Assembly: GCF_016908595.1 (NCBI RefSeq)
Contig: NZ_JAFBEC010000007.1
Span: forward strand, 214,383-278,382
DNA from: Geomicrobium sediminis
GTDB lineage: Bacteria; Bacillota; Bacilli; Bacillales; Marinococcaceae
Reading direction: 5' to 3'
DNA: 64,000 nucleotides
Shown: positions 32,718-41,637 of the stretch, in pieces
How the letters are laid out: each line of letters starts with the position of its first letter
Position numbering within the stretch: position 1 is the first letter of the stretch
Notes under the pieces: generated by a model
Database searches by the model: none
Told to the model about the DNA's origin: nothing
Seen by the model: the letters and a program-made list of their open reading frames with translations, nothing else
Program-made: the position numbers and the translations under genes

Positions 32718-33143
32718 TTATTTACAATACTCGTCAAAGGCTTTTTCTAGCTTTTGAACGACTTCAATCGGCTCGTGGCCTTCAATCTCATGACGCTCTA
32801 CCATCATTTTCACTTCGCCATCTTTAACGAGTGCAAAAGATGGTGAAGACGGACCGTACCCTTTGAAGTAAGAACGTGCGTGTTCTGTTGCTTCACGATC
32901 TTGACCTGCAAATACTGTAGCGAAACGAGTTGGTCTCGTTTCGTAATTTCTCATGTATGCGGCTGCCGGACGAGCAATGCCTCCTGCACATCCACAAACA
33001 GAGTTTACCATTACGAGCGTTGTACCCTCTTCTTGTAACGTCTGGTCTACATCTTCTACAGAACGTAAATGTTCATAGCCTGCTTCAGACATTTCTTCAC
33101 GTGCTGCGTTGACAACATCATTCATAAAATATTGGAATTCCAT
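32718..33143 (-). CDS. brxB: Bacilliredoxin BrxB (YqiW/YphP family)
   Basis: 141 residues. The CGC redox motif is in [17 protein letters not shown] (about residues 44-60), then [16 protein letters not shown] and [13 protein letters not shown], very close to B. subtilis YqiW. Bacilliredoxins remove bacillithiol from oxidised proteins. The ATG at 33141-33143 follows AAGGGGG; an upstream in-frame ATG lacks a site. Its place just after bkdB is conserved with B. subtilis. Confidence 0.94.
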   Translation of the reverse strand: MEFQYFMNDVVNAAREEMSEAGYEHLRSVEDVDQTLQEEGTTLVMVNSVCGCAGGIARPAAAYMRNYETRPTRFATVFAGQDREATEHARSYFKGYGPSSPSFALVKDGEVKMMVERHEIEGHEPIEVVQKLEKAFDEYCK

Positions 33144-33263
33144 TAAGTTGTGCCCCCTTCTCCATGGTTTCAAAGCTTAAGTCCATTCAACTCAACGGGA
33201 ATTGTCACCCTAGCTTTAAATTCAACTATAATTGTAACGATTTCGAGGGAAAAACTCAAACGC

Positions 33264-34505
33264 CTAGCTCAAATCTTTTTTTGAGAATCCTTCTAAACGT
33301 GATTTTACGTCTTGAAGGAAGCGACCTGCAATGAGTCCATCAAGAACGCGGTGGTCAATTGACAAACATAAATTAACCATCGAACGTATGGCAATGCTAT
33401 CGTCGTCTTTCACAACAGGACGCTTCACAATCGACTCTACCGATAGAATAGCTGCTTGAGGGCGATTGATAATTGGCACCGACTGAACCGAACCGAATGA
33501 TCCCGTATTGTTGATTGTGAACGTACCGTTTTGCATGTCACGACTTTCTAAGCGTTTTGATTTTGTTTTTTGTGAGAGTTGCTGTAAGTTTTTCGCCAAG
33601 CCTTTTAGACTTAATTCATCCGCTCCGTGAATAACCGGAACATAAAGTGCTTCATCATGAGCAATCGCAACCGATAGATTAATATCTTTTTTATAGACGA
33701 TATGATCATTCTCCCATGAAGAATTAAGCTGCGGGAACGATTGAAGCGATTGTGTGACTGCTTCCATAAAGAACGGCATGTACGTTAGTGTGTACCCTTC
33801 TTTTTCTTTCCAAGCGTCTTTCACTTCATTGCGATAGCGAACGAGGTTTGTGACATCCACTTCAACCATCGTCCAAGCATGCGGAATTTCTTGCACACTT
33901 TTCACCATGTTTTGCGCAATCGCTTTACGAACACCTGTCACAGGTACTTTCTCCCCTGCAGTAACCGATGTTTCTGGTGGAGACGATTGTACAGACGGCT
34001 TTGTTTCGTTTTCAATCGCCTGTTCTGGTTCAGCGTTTGACACCGGTTTGTTTGCAACAAATTGTTCAACGTCTTTTTTCGTGATCCGATTTGCTCGTCC
34101 TGTACCTTTGACCTGTTTCAAGTCAATGTTATGTTCATTCGCGAGCATAAGGACAGCAGGCGAATAACGAGTCTTCATAGAAGATTCAGCGTCTGAAAGT
34201 TCTTCTTTTTGACCTTGCTGTTCTTCTGTTTGTGACGACTCAGCCCCTTTATCAGAACGATCGTCATCGTTACTGTCGATGTACGCAATTAAATCGCCAA
34301 CTGCAACCGTTACATTCTCTTCAACAACGAGCTCTTTAACCGTTCCGCTATAAGACGATGGAACTTCTGCGTTTACTTTATCCGTAGTCACTTCTGCAAG
34401 AGGGTCATATTTTTTGACCGTGTCTCCTGGCTTAACTAGCCAGCGATCAATTGTACCCTCAGTCACACTTTCACCAAGTTGCGGCATTAAGATTTCTTTT
34501 GCCAT
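33264..34505 (-). CDS. bkdB: Branched-chain 2-oxoacid dehydrogenase E2 (dihydrolipoyl transacylase)
   Basis: 413 residues. Lipoyl domain at residues 1-77 with the lipoylated lysine in EVTTDKVNAEVPSS; a Glu/Gln/Ser-rich linker; a peripheral subunit-binding domain (YSPAVLMLANEHNIDLKQVK) near residues 110-150; a second linker; and the catalytic acyltransferase domain with IDHRVLDGLIAGRFL (His and Asp of the active site). Last gene of the bkd operon, nine bases after bkdAB. Confidence 0.95.
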   Translation of the reverse strand: MAKEILMPQLGESVTEGTIDRWLVKPGDTVKKYDPLAEVTTDKVNAEVPSSYSGTVKELVVEENVTVAVGDLIAYIDSNDDDRSDKGAESSQTEEQQGQKEELSDAESSMKTRYSPAVLMLANEHNIDLKQVKGTGRANRITKKDVEQFVANKPVSNAEPEQAIENETKPSVQSSPPETSVTAGEKVPVTGVRKAIAQNMVKSVQEIPHAWTMVEVDVTNLVRYRNEVKDAWKEKEGYTLTYMPFFMEAVTQSLQSFPQLNSSWENDHIVYKKDINLSVAIAHDEALYVPVIHGADELSLKGLAKNLQQLSQKTKSKRLESRDMQNGTFTINNTGSFGSVQSVPIINRPQAAILSVESIVKRPVVKDDDSIAIRSMVNLCLSIDHRVLDGLIAGRFLQDVKSRLEGFSKKDLS

Positions 34506-34514
34506 AATGACCTC

Positions 34515-35498
34515 CTAAAATTGTGCCAGATCACGAATTGCAGACTCAACTTTGTCTTTTGTAACCATGTAATATTTCTCAAGTGGTGATGCATAAGGCA
34601 TTGCAGGCACATCAGGCGCAGCTAAACGTTGAATGGGTGAATCCAAATCAAACAAACATTCTTCCGCGATAATCGCTGCCACTTCACTCAATACGCTGCC
34701 TTCTTTATTATCATCGGTCACGAGTAGCACTTTGCCTGTTTTCTTGGCTGCCTCTACAATTGCTTCCCGGTCCATCGGATAGACTGTGCGCAAGTCAAGC
34801 ACGTGCGTTGAAATATCTTCTTTTTCTAAGGCGGCTGCTGCTTGCTGTGCGTAATGTGTACACAACCCGTACGTAATAACCGTTACGTCATCGCCTTCTC
34901 GTACAACGTTCGCTTTTCCAATTGGAATGACGTAGTCTTCTTCTGGAACGTCTCCTTTTAAAAGACGATACGCTCGTTTATGTTCAAAAAACAACACAGG
35001 GTCTTCATCTCGGATGGCAGCCTTTAAAAGTCCCTTCGCATCGTACGGAGATGAGGGAATGACGACTTTTAACCCAGGAATGCTGTTAAACATCGCTTCG
35101 AGCGATTGTGAATGATACAACGCCCCATGTACTCCACCACCGTATGGTGCTCGAATCGTCATCGGCACGTGAAAGTCATTGTTTGAGCGGTAGCGAATTT
35201 TCGCCGCTTCTGAAACGATTTGATTCACCGCCGGCAACATAAAATCAGCAAATTGCATTTCAGCGACAGGCCTCATCCCATACATCGCTGCACCAATTCC
35301 GACACCAGCAATCGCTGACTCTGTTAACGGCGTATCGAGCACACGATCTCCGAACTCTTCATATAATCCTTCTGTTGCAAGAAATACACCGCCACGTCTG
35401 CCGACATCTTCTCCAAGAATAAATACTTTTTCGTCTCGATGCATTTCTTCTTTAAGCGCAAGGTTAATTGCTTGTAAAAAATTCATCGTACCCATCAT
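34515..35498 (-). CDS. bkdAB: Branched-chain 2-oxoacid dehydrogenase E1 beta
   Basis: 327 residues of the transketolase-type beta subunit. Seen are MNFLQAINLALKEEM, VFILGEDVGRRGGVF, TPLTESAIAGVGIGAAMYG, MQFADFMLPAVNQIVSEAAK and the C-terminal DVPAMPYASPLEKYY. The histidine-containing RAPYGGGVHGALYHSQS is typical of E1 beta. It starts 11 bases after bkdAA. Confidence 0.95.
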   Translation of the reverse strand: MMGTMNFLQAINLALKEEMHRDEKVFILGEDVGRRGGVFLATEGLYEEFGDRVLDTPLTESAIAGVGIGAAMYGMRPVAEMQFADFMLPAVNQIVSEAAKIRYRSNNDFHVPMTIRAPYGGGVHGALYHSQSLEAMFNSIPGLKVVIPSSPYDAKGLLKAAIRDEDPVLFFEHKRAYRLLKGDVPEEDYVIPIGKANVVREGDDVTVITYGLCTHYAQQAAAALEKEDISTHVLDLRTVYPMDREAIVEAAKKTGKVLLVTDDNKEGSVLSEVAAIIAEECLFDLDSPIQRLAAPDVPAMPYASPLEKYYMVTKDKVESAIRDLAQF

Positions 35499-35509
35499 TG
35501 TCCCCTCCT

Positions 35510-36496
35510 TTACTGATCGTAGACGTGAAGCAATGCAGACTCTGGACTCGCATATTTAGCTGCTTCAGCAGCATCTGTCGCTTCATCAATAGCTGCTTGG
35601 ATTTCATCATGCATCGCTTGTTCGTCTTCATCTGTGAAGAAACCGAGTTCTTTTAAATACTGGGCAAATGTTGTGATCGAGTCTCTTCCTTTTGCTTCAG
35701 TGACTTCATCGGCTTCCCGATACGTCGATTCATTGTCATCACTTGAGTGTGGGGTCAATCGATACGACACAGCTTCAATCAATGAAGGTCCTTCGCCATT
35801 TCTTCCTCGTTCAACTGCGGCTTTTACTGCTGTATAAACGGCAATTGGATCATTTCCATCAATCGTCTCCCCGTGCATGCCATACCCTTTAGCACGATCT
35901 GACACGTTTGCACACGAAAGTTGACGATCTAGTGGAGTAGAGATGGCGTAATGGTTGTTTTCACAAAAGAAAATAACAGGTAGACGGTGAACGCCCGCAA
36001 AGTTAGCTGCTTCATGGAAATCACCTTGGTTTGATGATCCTTCGCCAAATGACGTCAAACAGACAAAATCTTTGCCCTCCATCTTGCCTGCAAGTGCGTA
36101 ACCTGCAGCGTGAACGACTTGCGTTGTTACAGGAGAAGACCCTGTTACGATCCCTAGTTTTTTACTGCCATAATGACCTGGCATTTGTCGACCACCAGAG
36201 TTAATGTCTTGTTCTTTTGCAAAATTACTCATCATAATATCTTCAATCGTCATCCCGAAATGAACAACCAACGCAAGATCCCGGTAATACGGCAGTAAAT
36301 AGTCTTTCCCACGTTCAAGTGCCATACCAGCCCCTACTTGCATCGCTTCATGTCCTTGACAAGAGATGACGAAGGGGATTTTCCCTGCTCGGTTTAATAG
36401 CCATAACCGTTCATCAATTTTTCGGGCGGTAAGCATCGTGCGATACATGTAAAGTAAATCATCTTTTTGTAGTCCTGCTCGTTCATGTTTGTGCAT
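35510..36496 (-). CDS. bkdAA: Branched-chain 2-oxoacid dehydrogenase E1 alpha
   Basis: 328 residues. The TPP/Mg motif is FGEGSSNQGDFHEAANFAG (GDG-type, ending in the N of the motif), with VISCQGHEAMQVGAGMAL and SGGRQMPGHYGSKK near the N-terminus and the phosphorylation-loop region SYRLTPHSSDDNE. The protein aligns with B. subtilis BkdAA from DDLLYMYRTMLTARKIDE on. The ATG at 36494-36496 is preferred (GGGTGAAGG before it). It follows lpdV by 16 bases. Confidence 0.95.
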   Translation of the reverse strand: MHKHERAGLQKDDLLYMYRTMLTARKIDERLWLLNRAGKIPFVISCQGHEAMQVGAGMALERGKDYLLPYYRDLALVVHFGMTIEDIMMSNFAKEQDINSGGRQMPGHYGSKKLGIVTGSSPVTTQVVHAAGYALAGKMEGKDFVCLTSFGEGSSNQGDFHEAANFAGVHRLPVIFFCENNHYAISTPLDRQLSCANVSDRAKGYGMHGETIDGNDPIAVYTAVKAAVERGRNGEGPSLIEAVSYRLTPHSSDDNESTYREADEVTEAKGRDSITTFAQYLKELGFFTDEDEQAMHDEIQAAIDEATDAAEAAKYASPESALLHVYDQ

Positions 36497-36512
36497 TTCC
36501 TTCACCCTTTCA

Positions 36513-37940
36513 TTAAACGTGAATTGCACCATCGATCGCTTGAAGAGCGGCTTCTTTTAACACTTCTGATGAAGTCGGGTGGGGGTGAATGGTCTCCCCA
36601 ATTTCAATGTCAGCTGCTTGAACAACCATAGCTAGAGCCGCTTCACTAATCAATTCTGTCGCTTGTGAACCGATGATGTGTACTCCTAATACGTCTCGGC
36701 TTGTTCGGTCTACAATGACCTTACAAAACCCTTCATGGTTTCCGTTTATTAGTGCTTTACCGATCGCTTGGAACGGAACTTTTCCAACAGCAACGGTATA
36801 GCCTTTCGCATCCGTTTCTCTTTCGGTTAAGCCGATAGAAGCGACTTCTGGAGCACTGTAAATGCAACGTGGAATATGATTCTCACTGATCGGTTGGACG
36901 TTTTCTTGTTCATCCATATGCCGTACCGCTGTGATTCCTTCATGTGACGCTGCATGGGCTAGCTCTGGACTTTTGATCAAGTCACCGATGGCGTATATAT
37001 GTTCTTCTTTTGTTTGTAAATACTCGTTAACAACAATCTTTCCTTTGTCAACTTCAATGTCTGTGTTTTGTAACCCAATGTCGTCGATATTTGCCGTTCG
37101 CCCAATGCTTACAAACAATTTATTCGCTTGAAGCGTGAACGTTTCTCCTTCTTTCGTCACGTCGATCCGAACGTTAGACGGATCACTTTCAAAAGAGTCA
37201 ACATCAAGTGATGCATTCGTATGAATGACAATCCCCTTTTTTTGAAGTTGCTTTGTCATCTCTTTTGAGATGTCTTCATCTTCATTGATGAGAATTTGTT
37301 TTGCATTTTCAACAATCGTTACTTCTACACCAAAGTCAGCAAGCATCGACGCCCACTCTACACCAATCACTCCGCCACCGATAATGACTACAGAAGCTGG
37401 CAACTCTTCTAATTGCAATGCTTCATCACTCGTCAAAACATTTTCGTCTTGCTTAGGTAACCCATCCAACATTCTTGGCTTTGAACCTGTCGCAAGAAGT
37501 ACTTGTTTCGGGATTAAGATGATATTATCTGAGCCATCGTTCATTTCAACTGATACGGTTCCAGCACTCGGTGAAAAGATCGACGGACCTAACATTCTTC
37601 CGTACCCTTCATAAATTGAAATCTTATGCTTCTTAAGTAATGACTGTATACCTTTGTGTAGTTGTTGAACGACCGCTTCTTTACGTGACTGGACTTTAGC
37701 GAAATCAACCGTAGCACGTTCACTTATCACACCAAATGTCTCAGCGTGTTTCACAGTACGATAGATTTCAGCACTTTTTAGGAGGGACTTGCTCGGAATA
37801 CAGCCACGATGTAAACACGTACCACCAAGCTCTTTCGCTTCAACGATCGCTACTTTTTTTCCGAGTTGAGCTGCTTTAATTGCAGCTACGTACCCCCCTG
37901 TACCAGCACCTATAATGACCAGGTCATAATTTAAAGACAT
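36513..37940 (-). CDS. lpdV: Dihydrolipoyl dehydrogenase E3 of the bkd complex
   Basis: 475 residues. FAD motif VIIGAGTGGYVAAIKAAQLG, redox disulfide GGTCLHRGCIPSKS, NAD motif VIIGGGVIGVEWASMLADFG, and the C-terminal dimer-interface His-Glu in IHPHPTSSEVL. It regenerates lipoamide on BkdB. It follows bcd by 15 bases. Confidence 0.95.
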   Translation of the reverse strand: MSLNYDLVIIGAGTGGYVAAIKAAQLGKKVAIVEAKELGGTCLHRGCIPSKSLLKSAEIYRTVKHAETFGVISERATVDFAKVQSRKEAVVQQLHKGIQSLLKKHKISIYEGYGRMLGPSIFSPSAGTVSVEMNDGSDNIILIPKQVLLATGSKPRMLDGLPKQDENVLTSDEALQLEELPASVVIIGGGVIGVEWASMLADFGVEVTIVENAKQILINEDEDISKEMTKQLQKKGIVIHTNASLDVDSFESDPSNVRIDVTKEGETFTLQANKLFVSIGRTANIDDIGLQNTDIEVDKGKIVVNEYLQTKEEHIYAIGDLIKSPELAHAASHEGITAVRHMDEQENVQPISENHIPRCIYSAPEVASIGLTERETDAKGYTVAVGKVPFQAIGKALINGNHEGFCKVIVDRTSRDVLGVHIIGSQATELISEAALAMVVQAADIEIGETIHPHPTSSEVLKEAALQAIDGAIHV

Positions 37941-37955
37941 AAAAATCCTCCTCCC

Positions 37956-39023
37956 TTACTTTAGATAGGATTTTTGAACTGCTCCGATACTCGCAATACG
38001 CTCTTCTGCCATACGATCCGCAGCTTTATAAGATGGGATCTTGTCTCGTTTTGACACATCAAACACTTTCGTCATGGAATCAAATAGACCTTCTACCTTT
38101 TTCATGACGCGATCGCGATCATAACCGAGTAATTCATCGTATACGTTAATGACTCCACCAGCATTAATGACGTAATCTGGTGCGTAAACGAAACCTTTTT
38201 CATGAAGCAAGTCACCGTGTCGTTGTTCTTTTAATTGATTGTTTGCAGCACCTGCAATTACTTTACTACGCAAACGACTAATCGTGTCATCATTAATGAC
38301 AGCTCCAAGTGCACATGGTGCAAATATATCACATTCCACATCATAAATGTCATTAACATTTACAACTTCAGCTCCAAAGGCATCGACTGCACGCTTAACA
38401 GAAGGCTCATAAATATCGCTTACGATTAATTGTGCACCTTCTTTATGTAAGTATCTGCACAACTCAAACGATACGTTCCCTACGCCTTGAACAGCCACTC
38501 GTTTGTTCTCTAATGAATCTGTACCGAACGCTTCTTTGGCAGCCGCCTTCATCCCGACATACACGCCATAAGCCGTCACAGGCGAAGGATTACCACCTGA
38601 ACCAAATGCTTTTGATTTCCCAGTGACATATGAAGTTTCTTGATAAATTGTATCCATGTCTGCTTCTGTTGTTCCTACATCTTCAGCTGTAATGTAACGA
38701 CCGCTAAGCCCTTCAATGTAACGACCAAATGCACGAAACATGCCTTCGTTTTTATCGGTTCTTGCATCACCAATAATGACTGCTTTTCCACCACCAAGAT
38801 TCAATCCTGCAGCAGCGTTTTTATACGTCATTCCTTTGGAAAGGCGCAAGACGTCACGAAGTGCATCTTCTTCGTTATCATAATTCCACATTCTCGTACC
38901 GCCAAGTGCCGGCCCAAGTGTTGTATCGTGGATCGCGATAATCGCTTTAAGCCCAGATGTTTTCTCTTGGCAAAAAATAACCTGCTCGTAATTATCTTGA
39001 AACATCTCGTGAAACAATTCCAT
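37956..39023 (-). CDS. bcd: Leucine (branched-chain amino acid) dehydrogenase
   Basis: About 355 residues of the Glu/Leu/Phe/Val dehydrogenase family. The catalytic-lysine segments [10 protein letters not shown] and [21 protein letters not shown] are present; the NAD fold begins at [18 protein letters not shown]. It deaminates Leu/Ile/Val to the 2-oxoacids used by the Bkd complex, starting a pathway that yields branched acyl-CoA primers for fatty acids. The second of two adjacent ATGs (39021-39023) has the better distance to GAGGAGG. In B. subtilis ptb and buk flank it; here they are missing. Confidence 0.95.
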   Translation of the reverse strand: MELFHEMFQDNYEQVIFCQEKTSGLKAIIAIHDTTLGPALGGTRMWNYDNEEDALRDVLRLSKGMTYKNAAAGLNLGGGKAVIIGDARTDKNEGMFRAFGRYIEGLSGRYITAEDVGTTEADMDTIYQETSYVTGKSKAFGSGGNPSPVTAYGVYVGMKAAAKEAFGTDSLENKRVAVQGVGNVSFELCRYLHKEGAQLIVSDIYEPSVKRAVDAFGAEVVNVNDIYDVECDIFAPCALGAVINDDTISRLRSKVIAGAANNQLKEQRHGDLLHEKGFVYAPDYVINAGGVINVYDELLGYDRDRVMKKVEGLFDSMTKVFDVSKRDKIPSYKAADRMAEERIASIGAVQKSYLK

Positions 39024-39499
39024 CATTCATCCTCCTCTTCACCTCTACTACACGTGTACTTTCAAACGTTTTAAACGTTAACACGGAGATGAGATTCCAT
39101 TGGGAAATTATTGCATATTCTTGCTCAGATTGCACGATCTTTCCAACGCATCTTTGTTCTCCTTCATCATATAAGTTATTATGCATCATGCCAAGCGCTT
39201 GTAATAATGCGTTGACGCGCTACAATCTTTGTAGAACTCATTCCACTTATAAGTACCTCACAAACATTCGTTAGAAAATCTAACAATAAAGTATTTCGTT
39301 CTTTTAGTGAGCTTCTTCAAGCTTGCCAGCTATTCCTTCTAAAATCGATAAATTCTCTCACGTTTGGTAGGGTTAAGTAGTAGATCCCAAAAAATATTTA
39401 AGTTCTTTAAAATGTCAGAAGTCATGCAGCCTCGTCAACATAAACGGGTAGATGTATGCTAAACTAGTAACGGAATAAACGTGAAAGTAGGTGCCTTTC
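39024..39499. other. Long intergenic region between divergent bcd and yqzF
   Basis: 476 bases with no convincing gene. Both flanking genes are read outwards, so it must hold two promoters. A perfect 8-bp palindrome AAGCGCTT lies near 39195. I looked for a sigma-L type -24/-12 element (GG, 10 bases, GC), known for the B. subtilis bkd operon, and found none, and no catabolite box with a good match. An extended -10 like TGCTAAACT lies near 39458 ahead of yqzF. Confidence 0.6.
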
Positions 39500-39751
39500 T
39501 TGCGTTTTGTCGCTTTAATCGTTCTTCTCATCCCTGTGTTTTTAGCTGGTGTTGGAATTAAGTGGATGAGAGATGTTATCTTTAATGTTCAACTATTCCC
39601 GTTTCCAAATTTAACGTTGCAATTTATAAGCGGGTTACTTTTATTTATACTAGGTCTAGGCTTTATTGGAGGCTTCATTTTTCACCGTGACAAGAAAAAC
39701 GGAAAAGTTGCCGAACGTTTCCTAAAAAACAAAGAAGCGACGAATGATTAA
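39500..39751 (+). CDS. yqzF: DUF2627 small membrane protein (YqzF)
   Basis: 83 residues with two hydrophobic segments (FVALIVLLIPVFLAGVGIKW, and LTLQFISGLLLFILGLGFIG), ending FIFHRDKKNGKVAERF. This matches B. subtilis YqzF (DUF2627), which is also located near bkd genes. The start is probably TTG at 39500 six bases after GTAGGTG; a GTG at 39491 overlaps the ribosome site. Function unknown. Confidence 0.82.
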   Translation: MRFVALIVLLIPVFLAGVGIKWMRDVIFNVQLFPFPNLTLQFISGLLLFILGLGFIGGFIFHRDKKNGKVAERFLKNKEATND

Positions 39752-40770
39752 ATCCATCCGTCTGCTCCTAGCATCGAATGCCTCGTCATCATCCAATGCA
39801 ACGGATCTTCTTCCAAGCGGCTTCGAAACATCGCAGCCGCTGCTTGGAGATGAAACACCCTGTTTTTATTCCACGCTTCAACGAGCACATACTGAGCACG
39901 CTCTTCTTCTTCCACTTCCCCTAAATAGAACACTGCTCCTTTTGTACGTTTCAAGCCGTAAGCAATTGCTGAAATAAGGTCAGAACCGAGATTTATCATT
40001 TGGTCACACTCTTTATTTCGGGAGACCCCTTTTGTAAAACATAACTTCCGCTGTTTCTCTAAAACGTCTTGAATCATCTTTTGATCCATTTGTGACTCTG
40101 TGCCGAATAAGACGTCCGGTTTTAATCCTCGTTTGATTAAATCCTCATAACTATCATTAATCGCGACAATGTAAGGATTTTGTCTTTTCATAAACCGCTT
40201 AAGTATGGCAAGGTCTTCATTAAGCTTGCTATAACGTTCGACGATCCAAATCGGGCGATATCCCTGGTCATGACGAACATTTTCATCCGCAAAAAATGCT
40301 GCTACTCGCTCAACTTGAGATTTCATCTTATCAATTTCATTAACCATTCGCTTATGGTAGGACTCATTCGCCTTTTTCTCGGCAAGTTCATTTAATTGAT
40401 CAACCATTTCAATGTCGTACGCTTTTACACTTGCGACGTTTTCCCACTTCCCAATTTGTCGTACGTAAAGCTGTTTACTGACAATGCGTATTTTATGGTT
40501 GCTTTTAAGTTGTTCAATGTTCGTTGGTTGTGACACGTCGAAAACAGGAATGCCGTTGTTTACTAGTCGCTCGACACCACTCGTTACTTTTTCACCAGTG
40601 TGAGACGTTTTCATATTAATAACTGCTTTCACTTGTCGCGACAAAAAGTCCCCGGCTCTTTTTTCAGTGAAATTACGCTCATTAATTATAATAATTGCCC
40701 GTTCACGAATGTCGTCTCTTCGATTCGTCGTTACACAACAAGCAATTCCTTCTAACGTTCCAACTCTCAT
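39748..40770 (-). CDS. SteA-like protein with thiamine-pyrophosphokinase-type fold
   Basis: About 340 residues. The N-terminal part (IIIINERNFTEKRAGDFLSR, then AVINMKTSHTGEK and VERLVNNGIPVFDV) and the later IVERYSKLNEDLAILKRFM, with YEDLIKRGLKPDVLFGTESQ, recall the putative cytokinetic-ring protein SteA of Actinobacteria, in which the second part resembles thiamine pyrophosphokinase. There may be one hydrophobic segment near the C-terminus. ATG at 40768-40770 with AAGGGGG eight bases away. Its stop overlaps yqzF by four bases, tail to tail. I assign the family tentatively and no function. Confidence 0.55.
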   Translation of the reverse strand: MRVGTLEGIACCVTTNRRDDIRERAIIIINERNFTEKRAGDFLSRQVKAVINMKTSHTGEKVTSGVERLVNNGIPVFDVSQPTNIEQLKSNHKIRIVSKQLYVRQIGKWENVASVKAYDIEMVDQLNELAEKKANESYHKRMVNEIDKMKSQVERVAAFFADENVRHDQGYRPIWIVERYSKLNEDLAILKRFMKRQNPYIVAINDSYEDLIKRGLKPDVLFGTESQMDQKMIQDVLEKQRKLCFTKGVSRNKECDQMINLGSDLISAIAYGLKRTKGAVFYLGEVEEEERAQYVLVEAWNKNRVFHLQAAAAMFRSRLEEDPLHWMMTRHSMLGADGWI

Positions 40771-40905
40771 CACCAAGTCCCCCTTATCTCACTTCTTACA
40801 GTTACTATTCCCGGAATCAAATTGTCGATTCATAGTAGGAGCAATTAGAGAGAAGAGGCAAATGACGTTTATCATCCAAAAAAAATTACATACCAAGAAT
40901 CTAGT

Positions 40906-41183
40906 ATGCAACTTTCAAAACGTTATACGTATTCAGCTCGTTCGCAAAATGGACAAACAATTTACGTTTATATCGTGCAAAAAAGCGATAATCACGCGGT
41001 TTGATCTCGAAGTAAAAACGGAGGAATTTCTAGAAGCTAAACGCAAAGCAGGGCGCAGTAGTCTGACGATTAAAACGTATAAACAAACTCGTCGATCAAT
41101 TTACTAAGTGGTACAATTCCTTTGACCGTCCGCAGCTTTCTCAAAAGGTTATCGTTGGCTTCCTTGAATACTTGCGTAACTAA
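40906..41183 (+). pseudogene. Tyrosine integrase remnant (N-terminal core-binding domain)
   Basis: Three broken frames together read as the start of a phage-type integrase. A short frame at 40906-41004 (MQLSKRYTYSARSQNGQTIY, then VYIVQKSDNHAV) is followed in another frame by KTEEFLEAKRKAGRSSLTIK and TYKQ, and, after a further shift near 41090, by LVDQFTKWYNSFDRPQLSQK and VIVGFLEYLRN before a stop at 41183. The pattern of SLTIKTYK then KWY and FLEYLRN is that of the SAM-like core-binding domain; no catalytic domain follows. It marks an old mobile element at this site. Confidence 0.55.
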
Positions 41184-41328
41184 GACCGATGGGACGATCA
41201 CGCTTACTGCTAACGACGAATGCAAAATAAAGTTGGACACTTTTTCGCAAACTTTTTTTCGCTCTCATTTAATAAGTCGCGATAAATTACGGAAACGGGG
41301 AGGTATTTGCGAAAAAAATAACCCGTCG

Positions 41329-41335
41329 CTAATTG
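41329..41335. repeat. Left target-site duplication of the insertion sequence
   Basis: GCTAATT directly before the left inverted repeat; the identical 7 bases follow the right inverted repeat at 43216-43222. Confidence 0.85.
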
Positions 41336-41365
41336 GAGGGCACTGAAAAAGTCTCTACTAAAGAA

Positions 41366-41401
41366 CGGACACTCGAATTTAATCGAGCGTCCGTTTTTTT
41401 T
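41366..41401. terminator. Terminator inside the left end of the IS
   Basis: ACGGACACTCGA and TCGAGCGTCCGT pair with one mismatch (G-U on the minus strand) across a 6-base loop, followed by eight T on the plus strand. It would stop transcription entering the element. Confidence 0.75.
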
Positions 41402-41429
41402 GATAAACTTAGACTAGAGCCATGATTTT

Positions 41430-41537
41430 CACTGCAGGCGGATGCTTGCCGCGGAGGAGCGGCCGAGCCTCCTCAGGCTTCGCCATTCGGGTCTCGACTC
41501 GCCCCTTTTTCCGCAGGCGTCACCGCCTTCCGTTCCA
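41430..41537. other. GC-rich, structure-forming block in the IS leader
   Basis: This stretch is far richer in G+C than its surroundings and can fold on itself: AGGCGGATGC near 41437 can pair with GCGTCACCGCCT near 41516-41527 (2-base bulge), with further GC-rich pairings such as GAGGAGCGGCC and GAGCCTCCTC inside. It does not encode a plausible protein. Similar blocks recur in intergenic DNA of Bacillaceae, from memory; its role is unknown. Confidence 0.5.
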
Positions 41538-41637
41538 ATCAAAGAAGTCCGTTAAAAGAAAAACTCGGTGAGGCCCAGAGGTCCTAAAAATAAATGCAAT
41601 TCGTTAAAATAACTAACCCAAGAAAGCGGTGTTCGTC

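Noticed and set aside
39190..39210. Catabolite (CcpA) box around the AAGCGCTT palindrome upstream of bcd
   Set aside because: Aligned on either strand it misses key positions of the cre pattern.
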